Part shown: positions 41,903 through 56,842 of the stretch, piece by piece
Layout: every line of letters begins with the position of its first letter
Numbering within the stretch: position 1 is the first letter of the stretch
NCBI GenBank assembly: GCA_002708825.1
Contig: PAPF01000019.1
Location: forward strand, 1-64,000
Length of the DNA: 64,000 bases
Direction: 5' to 3'
Source of the DNA: Phyllobacteriaceae bacterium
GTDB lineage: Bacteria > Pseudomonadota > Alphaproteobacteria > Rhizobiales > Rhizobiaceae
The notes under the pieces: model-generated
What the model was told of the DNA's origin: nothing
Databases searched by the model: none
What the model saw: only the letters and a program-made list of their open reading frames with translations
Translations under genes and position numbers: made by a program

Positions 41903-41919
41903 GGGGCATTGTGCCCCTT
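41903..41919 (+). promoter_or_regulatory. Stem-loop in the ftsA-ftsZ gap
   Basis: AGGGGCA-TTG-TGCCCCT perfect 7-bp stem 8 nt after the ftsA stop; no T-tract. Confidence 0.5.
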
Positions 41920-41979
41920 GGGTAATATGGCCGCGAAGGCAAGCGGCGGCGAGACGGAAGAGCGGACAAGGACAGGATC

Positions 41980-43719
41980 ATGAGCATCAACCTTCAAAAA
42001 CCCGACATCACAGAACTGAAGCCCCGCATCACCGTCTTCGGTGTTGGCGGCGGGGGCGGAAACGCGGTCAACAACATGATCACGGCCGGATTGCGCGGCG
42101 TGGAATTCGTCGTGGCGAATACCGATGCGCAGGCACTGACAATGTCCAAGGCGGAGCGCCTGATTCAGCTCGGCGCCCATGTGACAGAAGGTCTGGGCGC
42201 CGGTTCCCAGCCCGAAGTCGGGCGCGCTGCGGCCGAGGAATGCATCGACGAGATCGTCGATCATCTTTCCAACACGCACATGTGCTTCGTCACCGCGGGC
42301 ATGGGCGGGGGCACCGGAACGGGCGCCGCGCCGGTCGTTGCCCAGGCTGCCCGCGAGAAGGGCATCCTCACTGTGGGTGTCGTCACCAAGCCTTTCCATT
42401 TCGAGGGCCAGCGGCGGATGCGGCTTGCAGACAGTGGAATCGAGGAACTGCAGAAGTGCGTCGATACACTGATCGTCATTCCGAACCAGAATCTTTTCCG
42501 GATCGCGAACGAGAAGACCACGTTTGCCGACGCGTTCGCCATGGCCGACCAGGTGCTCTATTCGGGCGTTGCCTGCATCACCGACCTGATGGTCAAGGAA
42601 GGCCTGATCAACCTCGATTTCGCCGACGTTCGCTCCGTCATGCGCGAGATGGGCAAGGCCATGATGGGCACGGGCGAGGCTTCCGGCGAAGGACGCGCCA
42701 TGGCTGCGGCCGAAGCAGCCATTGCCAATCCGCTGCTCGACGAATCCTCGATGAAGGGGGCCCAAGGCCTGCTCATCTCGATCACAGGCGGTCGGGACCT
42801 GACGCTCTACGAGGTCGATGAAGCGGCAACACGTATCCGTGAAGAAGTCGACCAGGATGCCAACATCATCCTCGGCGCCACGTTCGACGAGGAACTGGAA
42901 GGCGTGATCCGCGTTTCGGTGGTCGCCACGGGCATCGAAAACACGGCCGGGATCGCGAAGGCAGTGACAGCCGAAGCGCGCACGGTTTCGCGGCCGGTGC
43001 AACAGCCCGCGGCAGCCGCGCCGGCACAGGCCCCGATGGCGCCTTCGCAGCCGCAGGTCCGTCAGCAGACCGCAGCGCCCCAGCAGCCGCAGCAGCCCGT
43101 CCGGCAGGCGCCGGCGGATCCGGTGGCGGCAGCCATTGCGCGCGCCGAATCAGAGTTCCAGGTTCAGCCCGAGCCGGATGAATTCCGGCCTGCCAGCCGT
43201 CTGTTCCAAGGACAGCCCGAGTTGCAGGGGGTCACGCCCAAGCAGCCGTCACAGCCGGCACCTGCCGAGCTGCCGCGCGAAACAGTTGCCGAGCATCCTT
43301 CTGTCGCTCCCGCTGTTCAGCCTGCATCGGCTGCCGCAACGCCGCGGATGCCGAGGGTTGAGGATTTTCCGCCTGTTGCGCGCGCCGAGATTTCTGCCCG
43401 CGACAACAACCATGCGACCGTGGACCATGAGGAGCGCGGCCCCATGGGATTGCTGAAGCGCCTCACCAATGGCCTGTCACGCCGGGAAGACGAACCTTCC
43501 GCTTCGCTCAAGCCGGCAGCGGAAGCAAGCGGTCCCCGCGAGCCCCAGCTTCGGCAGGCCGCCCCGGAAATGCGCCGGACTGCGCAACAGGACAGCCAGC
43601 TTTACGCGCCTCGCCGCGGTCAGCTGGACGGGAACGGGCGTGTCATGCCGACCGGCCCGTCCGCACAGGATGACGATCGGCTCGAGATTCCCGCCTTCCT
43701 TCGCCGGCAGGCGAACTGA
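41980..43719 (+). CDS. ftsZ: Cell division GTPase FtsZ with long disordered linker and C-terminal [10 protein letters not shown] peptide
   Basis: [31 protein letters not shown] (tubulin signature), C-terminal [16 protein letters not shown]. Confidence 0.98.
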   Translation: MSINLQKPDITELKPRITVFGVGGGGGNAVNNMITAGLRGVEFVVANTDAQALTMSKAERLIQLGAHVTEGLGAGSQPEVGRAAAEECIDEIVDHLSNTHMCFVTAGMGGGTGTGAAPVVAQAAREKGILTVGVVTKPFHFEGQRRMRLADSGIEELQKCVDTLIVIPNQNLFRIANEKTTFADAFAMADQVLYSGVACITDLMVKEGLINLDFADVRSVMREMGKAMMGTGEASGEGRAMAAAEAAIANPLLDESSMKGAQGLLISITGGRDLTLYEVDEAATRIREEVDQDANIILGATFDEELEGVIRVSVVATGIENTAGIAKAVTAEARTVSRPVQQPAAAAPAQAPMAPSQPQVRQQTAAPQQPQQPVRQAPADPVAAAIARAESEFQVQPEPDEFRPASRLFQGQPELQGVTPKQPSQPAPAELPRETVAEHPSVAPAVQPASAAATPRMPRVEDFPPVARAEISARDNNHATVDHEERGPMGLLKRLTNGLSRREDEPSASLKPAAEASGPREPQLRQAAPEMRRTAQQDSQLYAPRRGQLDGNGRVMPTGPSAQDDDRLEIPAFLRRQAN

Positions 43720-43752
43720 TCATCCATCCACTTGTAACAATTGATCAAAAAG

Positions 43753-43781
43753 GGTGGCGGTCATGCGCCGCCCTTTTTTTA
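43753..43781 (+). terminator. Rho-independent terminator after ftsZ
   Basis: AAAGGGtGGCG-gtcatg-CGCCgCCCTTT followed by TTTT. Confidence 0.8.
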
Positions 43782-43984
43782 GAAAAGCGTATATATTGCA
43801 GTAATTTAGATCACTCCTTGGGTATGTGAGGAGCCGTTACAAAAGGTAAGAAACCGTGATTTGGAATGCCGGGTTCACCACAGTATGGTCTTTCGCGATC
43901 AGGCGGGGGCGCAGCTGACGATGGGGATCGCTGCTAGCCTGTAAACAGACACCCGGTCCACTTGCCTGAAGGCTGTGGATCGCC

Positions 43985-44947
43985 GTGCAGGGGTCAAGGG
44001 GCGTAATCTTGTCGGACTTTCAGAGAACGCTGAAAACTTGTGTTTCGCTTGGTGGTATCGGCGTCCATAGCGGAAAACCCGTTACCATCCATTGTCATCC
44101 GGCCGATCCGGATACCGGGATCGTGTTTCATCGCCTTGGCAAGAATGGCGAGCCGACCGAAATCCGGGCACTTGCTTCTGAAGTCGGTGCGACCGACCTT
44201 GCAACCGTGCTCGGCAATCCGGCCGGTGTGTTCGTCGCGACCGTCGAGCACCTGATGGCAACGCTCTACGGACTCGGCATCGACAATCTCCAGATCGAGA
44301 TCGACGGGCCGGAGGTTCCCATTCTCGATGGAAGTTCAGCCTGCTTCGTCGATGCTTTCGAGCAGGCGGGGCTTGTGACCCAGGCTGCAAAACGCCGTTT
44401 CATCCGTGTCCTGAAGCCGGTTCGCGTGGAGAACGGTCCGTCATGGGCGGAATTCCGCCCCTATGGCGGTACACGGTTCGAGGTCGAGATCGATTTCGAC
44501 AGCCCGGCAATCGGCAGGCAGGCCTTCGGAGCAGACATGACGCCAGAGACATTCCGGCGTGAAGTCTCCCGGGCGCGCACGTTCGGCTTCATGAAGGATG
44601 TCGAGCGCCTGTGGGCTGCGGGGTACGCACTTGGTTCTTCCCTGGAGAACTCCGTTGTCATTGGTGACGATCACAAGGTCATCAACATGGAAGGCCTTCG
44701 CTATACGGACGAGTTCGTCCGGCACAAAACGCTCGATGCGCTCGGTGACCTGGCCTTGGCGGGAGCGCGCATTCTTGGTTGCTTCCGCTCGTTCCGTGGC
44801 GGGCACAAGCTGAATGCCGGTGCGTTGCGCGCCTTGCTCAGCGACGAAACCGCATTTGAAATCGTCGAGACGAATCGCAGGACGGGCGGACGGGGCGCAG
44901 ACCTCGTCGCCGTGAGTGCGCCGGTCCACGCACCCTGGGCCTTGTGA
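43985..44947 (+). CDS. lpxC: UDP-3-O-acyl-N-acetylglucosamine deacetylase; non-ATG start (GTG 43985 or TTG 44009)
   Basis: RTLKTCVSLGGIGVHSGKPVTIHCHPADPDTGIVFHR, TVEHLMATLYGLGIDNLQIEIDGPEVPILDGSS, KTLDALGDLALAG. Confidence 0.95.
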   Translation: MQGSRGVILSDFQRTLKTCVSLGGIGVHSGKPVTIHCHPADPDTGIVFHRLGKNGEPTEIRALASEVGATDLATVLGNPAGVFVATVEHLMATLYGLGIDNLQIEIDGPEVPILDGSSACFVDAFEQAGLVTQAAKRRFIRVLKPVRVENGPSWAEFRPYGGTRFEVEIDFDSPAIGRQAFGADMTPETFRREVSRARTFGFMKDVERLWAAGYALGSSLENSVVIGDDHKVINMEGLRYTDEFVRHKTLDALGDLALAGARILGCFRSFRGGHKLNAGALRALLSDETAFEIVETNRRTGGRGADLVAVSAPVHAPWAL

Positions 44948-45108
44948 GTTCCCAAACCTGATCGTCGACCGAAGGCGGATGCCGGCAGCGCGGCATTTCG
45001 TTTTTGCGCCACAATGTTGCGCGATTGGCATCGGGTGGCATTGCCGCTCATGCGGCGATATGATTTATGGCGATGGTGACGAGATCGCTCTACCGGCAGG
45101 ACGGATGC

Positions 45109-45981
45109 ATGGCTCTTGTAAAGTTTGTTTCAAACGCTTCGCGGCAAACCTTGCGGCCTGCATTTTTCGCCTTGGCCTGCGCGCCGTTTCTGCTCGCGGG
45201 CTGTTCCTCGGACGATGATATCGACCTGTCGACCTATGTGGAGCAGACCGAACCGGCCGACCAGCTCTACAATCAGGGTCTGGCCAATCTGGAGGCCGGG
45301 CGTCTCGGCGAGGCGTCGGCAAAGTTCGCGGCCGTGGACCGGCAGCATCCCTATTCCGAATTCGCCCGCAAATCGCTGGTCATGAATGCCTTTACCCAGT
45401 ACCGGCAAGGCAATCACGAGGACTCGATCAACAGCGCCAAGCGATATCTCACGCTGTATCCCAACACCGATGAATCCGCCTATGCGCAGTATATCGTGGG
45501 ATTGAACTATTTCCGGCAGGTCCGGAACGTCACGCAGGACCAGCGCGAAACCAAGCTGATGATCCAGGCGATGAACGAGGTCGTGGAACGCTGGCCGGAC
45601 TCCGAATATGCTCCGGATGCGGAATCGAAGATCCGCTTCGGGCGTGACCAGCTTGCTGGCAAGGAAATGCAGGTCGGGCGTTACTATCTCGAACGCCGCG
45701 AATATATTGCCGCGATCAAGCGATTCCGGGCAGTGGTGGAAGAGTTCTCCAATACCCGCCATGTCGAGGAAGCACTTGCGCGGCTGACCGAAGCCTATCT
45801 CGCGATGGGCATCGTCCACGAGGCACAGACAGCCGCCGCCGTTCTCGGGCACAATTACCCTGATTCCAAGTGGTACAAGGATGCATACGCCCTGCTGCAG
45901 CAAGGTGGCTATGCGCCGGAGGAAAACCAGGGTTCGTGGATTTCCCGGGCAGCACGCAGGCTCTCGACAAGCGCGAGCTGA
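45109..45981 (+). CDS. bamD: Outer membrane assembly lipoprotein BamD
   Basis: Lipobox [13 protein letters not shown] protein: [48 protein letters not shown]. Confidence 0.93.
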   Translation: MALVKFVSNASRQTLRPAFFALACAPFLLAGCSSDDDIDLSTYVEQTEPADQLYNQGLANLEAGRLGEASAKFAAVDRQHPYSEFARKSLVMNAFTQYRQGNHEDSINSAKRYLTLYPNTDESAYAQYIVGLNYFRQVRNVTQDQRETKLMIQAMNEVVERWPDSEYAPDAESKIRFGRDQLAGKEMQVGRYYLERREYIAAIKRFRAVVEEFSNTRHVEEALARLTEAYLAMGIVHEAQTAAAVLGHNYPDSKWYKDAYALLQQGGYAPEENQGSWISRAARRLSTSAS

Positions 45982-45992
45982 AACGGCGGGCC

Positions 45993-50507
<4,515 letters not shown>

Positions 50508-50591
50508 GGCGGTCCATCAGTCCAACTTGTGGCTCGCATCAGAACTATTGGCGTGACAGGTCAGGGAGGCTGTCCTAACGTCCGGCGCGTC

Positions 50592-51326
50592 ATGACACAT
50601 CCTTCAGAGACAAGCACGGCAAGAGCCGAGATCATCGACGGCCTGAAAGCCAGCGTCCCCGTGGTGCTGTCGTCGATGCCGTTTGGCCTGCTGTTTGGCG
50701 CCATAGCGGTCAAGAACGGGTTCACGACCTTCGAAGCCGTGTTCATGAGCGCAACGCTCTTTGCCGGAGCGAGCCAGATGGTGGGGCTGGAACTGTTCGG
50801 GACCAATGTGGCGCCATGGCTCATCGTCCTGTCCATCTTCGCGGTGAATTTCCGGCACGTTCTCTATTCGGCTGCGATCGGGCGGATCCTGCGGCCTTGG
50901 GGCACGCTGCGGATGTCGATCGCCTTCTTCCTTCTCGTCGATCCGCAATTCGCCGAGACAGAGCGCCGGCGGGAGCAGGGCCGGAAGGTCACGTGGCGCT
51001 GGTACATGTCCATGGCGCTGACCATCTATGTTTTCTGGATCGCCGATACCTGGGTCGGCGCCAGTTTCGGCAACCTGATCACCGACCCCCATGCCTTGGG
51101 CCTGGATTTCGTGTTGCCGATTTATTTCCTGATCATGGTCATGGGGTTCCGGAAGAGAAAGAGTTTCATACCCGTGGTGCTCTCCAGCGGGATATGTGCC
51201 GTGCTGGCTGAGAGCGTGGTCGGATCGCCCTGGCATGTTTCCATCGGAGCGCTTGCCGGCATCATCGTTGCGATGCTGATGCCGATACCGGCGGAGGAAG
51301 CAGCTGCCGAGCAGGTGCAGCGATGA
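50592..51326 (+). CDS. azlC: AzlC family branched-chain amino acid exporter subunit
   Basis: EIIDGLKASVPVVLSSMPFGLLFGAIAVKNGFTTFEAVFMSATLFAGASQMVGLELFG. Confidence 0.92.
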   Translation: MTHPSETSTARAEIIDGLKASVPVVLSSMPFGLLFGAIAVKNGFTTFEAVFMSATLFAGASQMVGLELFGTNVAPWLIVLSIFAVNFRHVLYSAAIGRILRPWGTLRMSIAFFLLVDPQFAETERRREQGRKVTWRWYMSMALTIYVFWIADTWVGASFGNLITDPHALGLDFVLPIYFLIMVMGFRKRKSFIPVVLSSGICAVLAESVVGSPWHVSIGALAGIIVAMLMPIPAEEAAAEQVQR

Positions 51327-51619
51327 GCACGATTTTCTGGATCACGGTCGCAGGCGCTATCGCCACCTATGCAACGCGGGTCGGCGGTCATCTCGTCCTG
51401 TCACGGTTCGAGCGCATTCCGCGCCGGGTTGACCGCGCGCTCAACGCGGTCCCCGCGGCGGTGCTGACAACGCTCGTTGCCCCGTCTTTTGCGAAGGGTG
51501 ACTGGCGCGAGGCGTTGACATTGGCCCTCGTCGCCGCCGCGACGCTTCGCCTTCCCGGCCTTGCCGTCTTCGCGGCCGGTTGGGCGCTGATCATCGGTTT
51601 CAGACAGATCGGGGGGTAG
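51323..51619 (+). CDS. azlD: AzlD family protein
   Basis: Small multi-TM protein overlapping azlC by 4 nt; ATYATRVGGHLVLSRFERIPRRVDRALNAVPAAVLTTLVAP. Confidence 0.9.
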   Translation: MSTIFWITVAGAIATYATRVGGHLVLSRFERIPRRVDRALNAVPAAVLTTLVAPSFAKGDWREALTLALVAAATLRLPGLAVFAAGWALIIGFRQIGG

Positions 51620-53465
51620 GCTGCTTGTCCATCGGGGCGCAGGCCATCTTCAACCAGTCACGGTCCGGTTCCTCCAGCGCAGGGGCGATCTCATCCAGGA
51701 CACGCGCGTGATAGGCGTCGAGCCATTCGATCTCTTCGCGGTCCAGCATCTCCGGCACGATGAGCCGACGGTCAAACGGGCAGAGCGTCAGTGTTTCGAA
51801 ACCATGCATCGCGATGTCGCCGCCGGGCAGGTCCCGGGCCGGCGTCACGGCAATCAGGTTTTCGAGGCGGATGCCATAGTGGCCGGGCTTGTAGTATCCA
51901 GGCTCGTTGGAAAGGATCATGCCTTCCAGCAATGGCTGGATGCCGGTCTTCGCGATCCTCTGCGGACCTTCGTGAACGGAAAGAAACGAACCCACGCCGT
52001 GTCCGGTTCCATGGGCGAAATCGACCCCGGCTTTCCAATGCGCAATCCGTGCCAGCGGATCGATGTCGCAGCCGCGTGTCCCTGCAGGAAAGCGGATCGT
52101 CGAGATGGCAATGAGACCCTTCAAGACAATCGTGTAGCGCCTACGCATCTCTTCGGAGGGCTCGCCGACCGGCACGGTACGCGTAATGTCGGTCGTGCCA
52201 TCTTCGTATTGGCCGCCGGAATCCACCAGGTAGAGTTCGCCACGGGCCAGTGTGCGGCAGGACGCGTGCGTGACCCGGTAATGCATGATTGACCCATTGG
52301 GACCTGCGCCGGAAATCGTGTCGAAAGAGATGTCCTTCAGCGGCATCTGGGCTTCCTGCCCGGCAAGCATGCGGGCGCTTTCGAGCGCGACCACGGCGCT
52401 TGTCTCGGTGACCGTGCCAGGCTCCTGCCGGTCCAACCAGGCGAGAAAGCGCGCCATGGCCACTCCATCCCGGCGATGGGCAGCGCGTGCGCCCTGCAAT
52501 TCGGTCGGGTTCTTGCAGGCCCGTGGCAGGCGGGCCGGGTCGGGCATGGAAAGCCATCGGCCACCGTTTCCGGTCGCCAGGATCCGCAACTTTTCGGCTG
52601 CCAGTTGCGGATCGAGTCCGACTGTCCGGCCTTTTTGTGCCAGTTCAGCCACCGCGTCGTCCAGTTCGGAAGGCGGGCGAATATCGCAGAGTTGCGTCAG
52701 ATAGGCTTCGACCTCCCTCGTCATCTTGCGCTTGTCCATGAACAGCTGATGGTTGCCCTTCGCCGAAACGATCGCAAACCCGAGCGCAAGCGGCGTATGG
52801 GGCACATCGGAGCCGCGGATGTTGAAGGCCCATGCCAGGGAAGACGGATCAGTCAGCACACAGGCATCGGCACCGGCGTCGCGCACGGCTGCCGCCAGGG
52901 CTGCAAGCTTGTCGCGTGCCAGCACTCCCGCGCGTTCAACCGGATGGATGAGGACAGGTTCGAGCGGCGGGGCAGGGCGGTCGGTGCGAACGGCGTCGAC
53001 GGGGTTGCCTTCCAGCATGACCAGTTCGCCGCCCACCTTTTCCAAGGCTGCGGAAATCCGCTCCACCTCGCCGATCGTGTGCAGCCAGGGGTCGATTCCG
53101 AGCTTCCCACCCGGTTTCCAGTTCGCTTCGATCCAGGCAGTTGGCGGGTTCGAGACAAGATCCTCATAACCGAAGAGTGCCGGGTCTGTCTGCAGCCTCA
53201 CCTGCTCGGTGTAGCGTCCGTCAACGAAGATCACTGCGGTCTGCCTGGCGATGAGAGCCATGCCTGCCGAGCCGGTAAAGCCGGTCAACCATGACAGGCG
53301 TTCGGCATAGCCGGCGACATATTCTCCCTGGTGTTCATCTGCCCGCGGCACGAGAACACCATGAACATCGTCCCGCAACAGGATCGTCCGCAATCCTTCG
53401 ATCCGTGCCGCGGCGTTTCTCGGGTCCGACGTGCTTTCAAATGACTGAAAATTCGGTGCGTGCAT
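51600..53465 (-). CDS. M24-family aminopeptidase P (Xaa-Pro aminopeptidase)
   Basis: Creatinase-N plus M24: LVDSGGQYEDGTTDITRTVPVGEP, FAHGTGHGVGSFLSVHEGPQ, EGMILSNEPGYYKPGHYGIRLENL. Confidence 0.93.
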   Translation of the reverse strand: MHAPNFQSFESTSDPRNAAARIEGLRTILLRDDVHGVLVPRADEHQGEYVAGYAERLSWLTGFTGSAGMALIARQTAVIFVDGRYTEQVRLQTDPALFGYEDLVSNPPTAWIEANWKPGGKLGIDPWLHTIGEVERISAALEKVGGELVMLEGNPVDAVRTDRPAPPLEPVLIHPVERAGVLARDKLAALAAAVRDAGADACVLTDPSSLAWAFNIRGSDVPHTPLALGFAIVSAKGNHQLFMDKRKMTREVEAYLTQLCDIRPPSELDDAVAELAQKGRTVGLDPQLAAEKLRILATGNGGRWLSMPDPARLPRACKNPTELQGARAAHRRDGVAMARFLAWLDRQEPGTVTETSAVVALESARMLAGQEAQMPLKDISFDTISGAGPNGSIMHYRVTHASCRTLARGELYLVDSGGQYEDGTTDITRTVPVGEPSEEMRRRYTIVLKGLIAISTIRFPAGTRGCDIDPLARIAHWKAGVDFAHGTGHGVGSFLSVHEGPQRIAKTGIQPLLEGMILSNEPGYYKPGHYGIRLENLIAVTPARDLPGGDIAMHGFETLTLCPFDRRLIVPEMLDREEIEWLDAYHARVLDEIAPALEEPDRDWLKMACAPMDKQPTPRSV

Positions 53466-53582
53466 GAAATGCAGTTCCTCCGGGGATCGGCCGATTTCCG
53501 GCCAATGATGAATTCAGCGGGACGGTAAACAAGCGGCCTTGCGGTGTCCATCGATTGCGCGGACGGGCCTTTCGTGTTGCGT

Positions 53583-53602
53583 TGCGAAATCGTTATTTCG
53601 CA
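53583..53602. promoter_or_regulatory. Perfect dyad TGCGAAAT-CGTT-ATTTCGCA
   Basis: 8-bp arms, 4-nt spacer, between the divergent pepP-like gene and the 60-aa gene. Confidence 0.5.
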
Positions 53603-53667
53603 TATGCACAATACGCAAGGGTGCCATGCGCGGACGGCTCTGGTTGATTGGAGGGATCGGGCCTATC

Positions 53668-53679
53668 TGTTGATCAACA
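53668..53679. promoter_or_regulatory. Perfect 12-bp palindrome TGTTGATCAACA
   Basis: 35 bp upstream of ATG 53715. Confidence 0.45.
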
Positions 53680-53714
53680 CATTGATTTCAGTTCAACCCG
53701 ATGAGGACAGAACG

Positions 53715-53897
53715 ATGCCGACCAAATCCCGTGGCTTTTTCCGCAATGCCTATGACGCCATGCTGGAAGCACGCCAGCGTCAGGCAAACCAGTATGTCAA
53801 TGGCGCCCTCCTCATGCTCGACGACGAGACGCTGAAGGCGCGCGGCTATTCCCGTGCTGAACTGCGCCGCAAGGGCTATACCGGTTCCTACATCTGA
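53715..53897 (+). CDS. DUF1127-related small basic protein (60 aa)
   Basis: MPTKSRGFFRNAYDAMLEARQRQANQYVNGALLMLDDETLKARGYSRAELRRKGYTGSYI. Confidence 0.75.
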   Translation: MPTKSRGFFRNAYDAMLEARQRQANQYVNGALLMLDDETLKARGYSRAELRRKGYTGSYI

Positions 53898-53921
53898 CCG
53901 GACCTGACAGCCGGTTCCATG

Positions 53922-53950
53922 AAAAGGCGGGCCTTCGGGGCCGCCTTTTT
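53922..53950 (+). terminator. Rho-independent terminator of the 60-aa gene
   Basis: AAAAGGCGG-ccttcgggg-CCGCCTTTTT. Confidence 0.9.
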
Positions 53951-54013
53951 CTTTGGAACGTAGCTGCTTTCGCGTGTCTGCATCCCTGTGCGGCAGTTCG
54001 TGCCAGCGCGTAT

Positions 54014-54889
54014 TCAGCGCTTCATGTGAATGGTGACCCAGCCTTCGCGCCAGAGCGTTCGGACATGCCGGAAGCCCTGGCCCCGGTAAGCCGCGACAAC
54101 GCTTGCGCGCTGGTGTGCCAGGATTCCCGAGAGAATGACCGAACCACCTGGCGCCAGATGCCGGGCCATTTGCGGCGCCAGCCGCATCAGCGGCCTGGCA
54201 AGGATATTCGCGACGACAAGGTCGAAGGGCATCGACTCGATCATGGCCCGGTTGCGGAAACCGGTCGCTGTCAGGCAGGTGACGAGGCGTTCAACCGCAT
54301 TGAGGCGAACGTTCTCGCGGGCAACGCGGGTCGCGACGGGATCAATATCCGTCGCCAGTACCGGAATACGGGCATATTTCGCCAAGGCGATCGCCAGGAC
54401 AGCGGAACCTGTCCCCAGATCCAGCGCCTTCAGCGGCTTCTCCCTTCGCACCACCTGCTCCAGCATGATCAGGCAGCCTGCTGTCGTTCCGTGATGCCCC
54501 GTTCCGAATGCCTGTCCCGCCTCTATCTCGATGCCGATGTTTCCCGGTCTAATCCTGCTGCGATCGTGCTGGCCATGTACCAGGAACCGTCCCGCGCGGA
54601 CAGGTGCGAGGCCTTCCAGGGACTTGCTCACCCAGTCAATGTCGGGCAGTGCCTCGACCGCCGGTGCGCCCGCGATCCCGAGGTCACCCATGACCGCGGC
54701 GATCCGGCTCTGCACATCGATGGTCGCGTCCTGCTCGGCATAGACCGACACCTCGTGCATGTCGGCGGCCTCGTCGACTTCAAGAACGGCTATGGGAAAT
54801 CCTTCGTCCTCGAAAAGCTGCTCCAACCGGTCGCTTGCCGCATATGCAGTGCTTCTGCTGGCGGTGAAGAAAAATCTGATCTGGTTCAA
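54014..54889 (-). CDS. prmA: Ribosomal protein L11 methyltransferase
   Basis: IEIEAGQAFGTGHHGTTAGCLIMLE, LDLGTGSAVLAIALAKYARIPVLATDIDPVA, NILARPLMRLAP. Confidence 0.94.
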   Translation of the reverse strand: MNQIRFFFTASRSTAYAASDRLEQLFEDEGFPIAVLEVDEAADMHEVSVYAEQDATIDVQSRIAAVMGDLGIAGAPAVEALPDIDWVSKSLEGLAPVRAGRFLVHGQHDRSRIRPGNIGIEIEAGQAFGTGHHGTTAGCLIMLEQVVRREKPLKALDLGTGSAVLAIALAKYARIPVLATDIDPVATRVARENVRLNAVERLVTCLTATGFRNRAMIESMPFDLVVANILARPLMRLAPQMARHLAPGGSVILSGILAHQRASVVAAYRGQGFRHVRTLWREGWVTIHMKR

Positions 54890-56739
54890 GGCTGGTTATC
54901 CGGTTGTGCGGCTGACCCCGCTCCATTCCCGGCATCCCGTGTCCGGGTATCCGGCCTGGGAGGGGCGAAGGAAAGGATCGTGTCACCCGCCTGGGGCTTT
55001 CCATCCGGCGCCGTGGACGCGAATACAAGTTGCCCCGATGCCTTGCGCCAAAGGATCATTCGTGCGCCTTCTGCCCGGGTTTTCAGATATTTGTCAAAGG
55101 GAAACTCATCCGTGACGCGGGTCGCCTGGATGCCCCAGCCGCGTGTCATGTTGATCTGGAAGTCGAACCAGCCAAGCGCCGGTTCGCGGGTCAGCGGGCG
55201 CCCGCCCAGGGTGAAATTCAGTGCCAGGCGTTCCGAACGCTCCTTGGCGCTGCCGATCTGGAAGACATGGCTGCGGCCGACCTCCGGTCCCAGATCCGTG
55301 CAAACAAGCGTGTTGTAGGCATCGTTCGGTGTCGCGGCGATGATGTTCTGGTAACGGTTCAGTGCCAGCGAATGATGGGCATCCTCCGAAAGCACTTCAC
55401 CAAAATAGACGGGAATGTCGGCAAGGCGTGCCTCGCGGATACGGTCCCATTCGGTATCGGCAATCAGCACCGGCACCTTCAGTTCCTTCAGCTTTCGCGC
55501 AAGGCTGGTGGCGAAGCGCGAACCGCCCACAATGAGAACACCGGGACTTTCCGCAGACTTCAGACCGAGCAGGGTGGCAAGGGGCGAGAGCGTGAAACCA
55601 TGCGCGATGATCGTCGTGACGACGACGACAAAGGCGAATGCGACCATGAGTTGTGCGTCTTCCACGCCGTTGTCGGCGAGTGCGGCGCCAAACAGGCCCG
55701 ATACGGCCACAGCAACGATGCCCCTCGGTGCAATCCAGCCGACGAACAGCCGTTCCTTCAACGACAGACCCGTTCCCATGGTCGCGATGAAGACAGCGGC
55801 CGGGCGGATCGCAAACATGACCAGGGCAACGAAGGCGGCGGCATGCCAATCCAGCGCCATGATCGCGTCGACGTCGAGCGCTGCGGTCAAGAGGACGAAA
55901 AGGCCGGAGACGAGCAGAATGGTCACGGTTTCCTTGAAGCGGCGTATTTCTGCGAGGCTCGCGATCCGGGTATTGGCGAGCGTGATTCCCATCACGGTCA
56001 CGGTAAGCAGTCCCGCTTCCTCAAGGACAAGGTTTGTCGCCACGAAGGCTGCCAGAACGGCAGCAAACAGGACCGGAACCTTCAGGTATTCGGGCACATG
56101 GCCGCGAATGAACGACCAAGCGATGAACCGGCCCATCAGGATGCCACCGGCGACGGCTGCAACAAAGGCAAGGATGACCGAAATGGCAAGCCGGTCGGCA
56201 TGATGGGTCCCGTGCATGACGAGAAACAGTTCGAACGCAAGAACTGCAAACAGCGCGCCAATGGCATCATTGACGATCGCTTCCCACCGCAAAAGCGATG
56301 CCGGACGTTGCGACAACTTCGCCTGGCGCAGAAGTGGCATGATGACGGTCGGACCAGTGACGACCAGGATCGCGCCAAGCACGGCCGCGGTCGGCCATGA
56401 AAGGCCTCCGACGAAATGTGCAGCAAGCGCTGTCATGACCCAGATCAGCGGGCCTGCAACGGTGATCATCCGCCGTACTGCGGTGGACGTCTCGGATATC
56501 TCCTTGAAATTCAGCGTCAGCCCGCCCTCGAACAGGATGATCGCCACGGCCAGCGAAACCGCGGGCCGGTACACGTCACCAAAGTCGCGTACGGGATCGA
56601 TGAAACCTGTCACGGGACCAACGAGACCGCCGGCAATCAGCAGCAGAACGATCGCCGGCACGCGAATACGCCAGGCGATCCACTGGGCGAGAATGCCGGC
56701 TGCCGCAATGCTGGCGAGCTTGAAGCCGACCAGTTCCAT
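54886..56739 (-). CDS. CPA1-type Na+/H+ antiporter with C-terminal TrkA-N domain
   Basis: LAQWIAWRIRVPAIVLLLIAGGLVGPVTGF, LGAILVVTGPTVIMPLLRQ, WIAPRGIVAVAVSGLFG; NAD-binding VLIVGGSRFATSLARKLKE. Confidence 0.9.
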   Translation of the reverse strand: MELVGFKLASIAAAGILAQWIAWRIRVPAIVLLLIAGGLVGPVTGFIDPVRDFGDVYRPAVSLAVAIILFEGGLTLNFKEISETSTAVRRMITVAGPLIWVMTALAAHFVGGLSWPTAAVLGAILVVTGPTVIMPLLRQAKLSQRPASLLRWEAIVNDAIGALFAVLAFELFLVMHGTHHADRLAISVILAFVAAVAGGILMGRFIAWSFIRGHVPEYLKVPVLFAAVLAAFVATNLVLEEAGLLTVTVMGITLANTRIASLAEIRRFKETVTILLVSGLFVLLTAALDVDAIMALDWHAAAFVALVMFAIRPAAVFIATMGTGLSLKERLFVGWIAPRGIVAVAVSGLFGAALADNGVEDAQLMVAFAFVVVVTTIIAHGFTLSPLATLLGLKSAESPGVLIVGGSRFATSLARKLKELKVPVLIADTEWDRIREARLADIPVYFGEVLSEDAHHSLALNRYQNIIAATPNDAYNTLVCTDLGPEVGRSHVFQIGSAKERSERLALNFTLGGRPLTREPALGWFDFQINMTRGWGIQATRVTDEFPFDKYLKTRAEGARMILWRKASGQLVFASTAPDGKPQAGDTILSFAPPRPDTRTRDAGNGAGSAAQPDNQP

Positions 56740-56842
56740 CCAATGATCTCCTGTAATCACCCGCCCGTGCCGGCAGGGCTGCGAATCTACGGAGACCTCG
56801 ATGAAGGTCAACCGTGCATGAACGGCGGATACTCGGCCGCGT

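Noticed and set aside
43000-43650. Repetitive Q/P/A-rich stretch in ftsZ
   Set aside because: This is the expected disordered linker of alphaproteobacterial FtsZ, not a tandem-repeat element.
55030-56400. 456-aa plus-strand ORF
   Set aside because: Antisense to the CPA antiporter; no recognisable domain.
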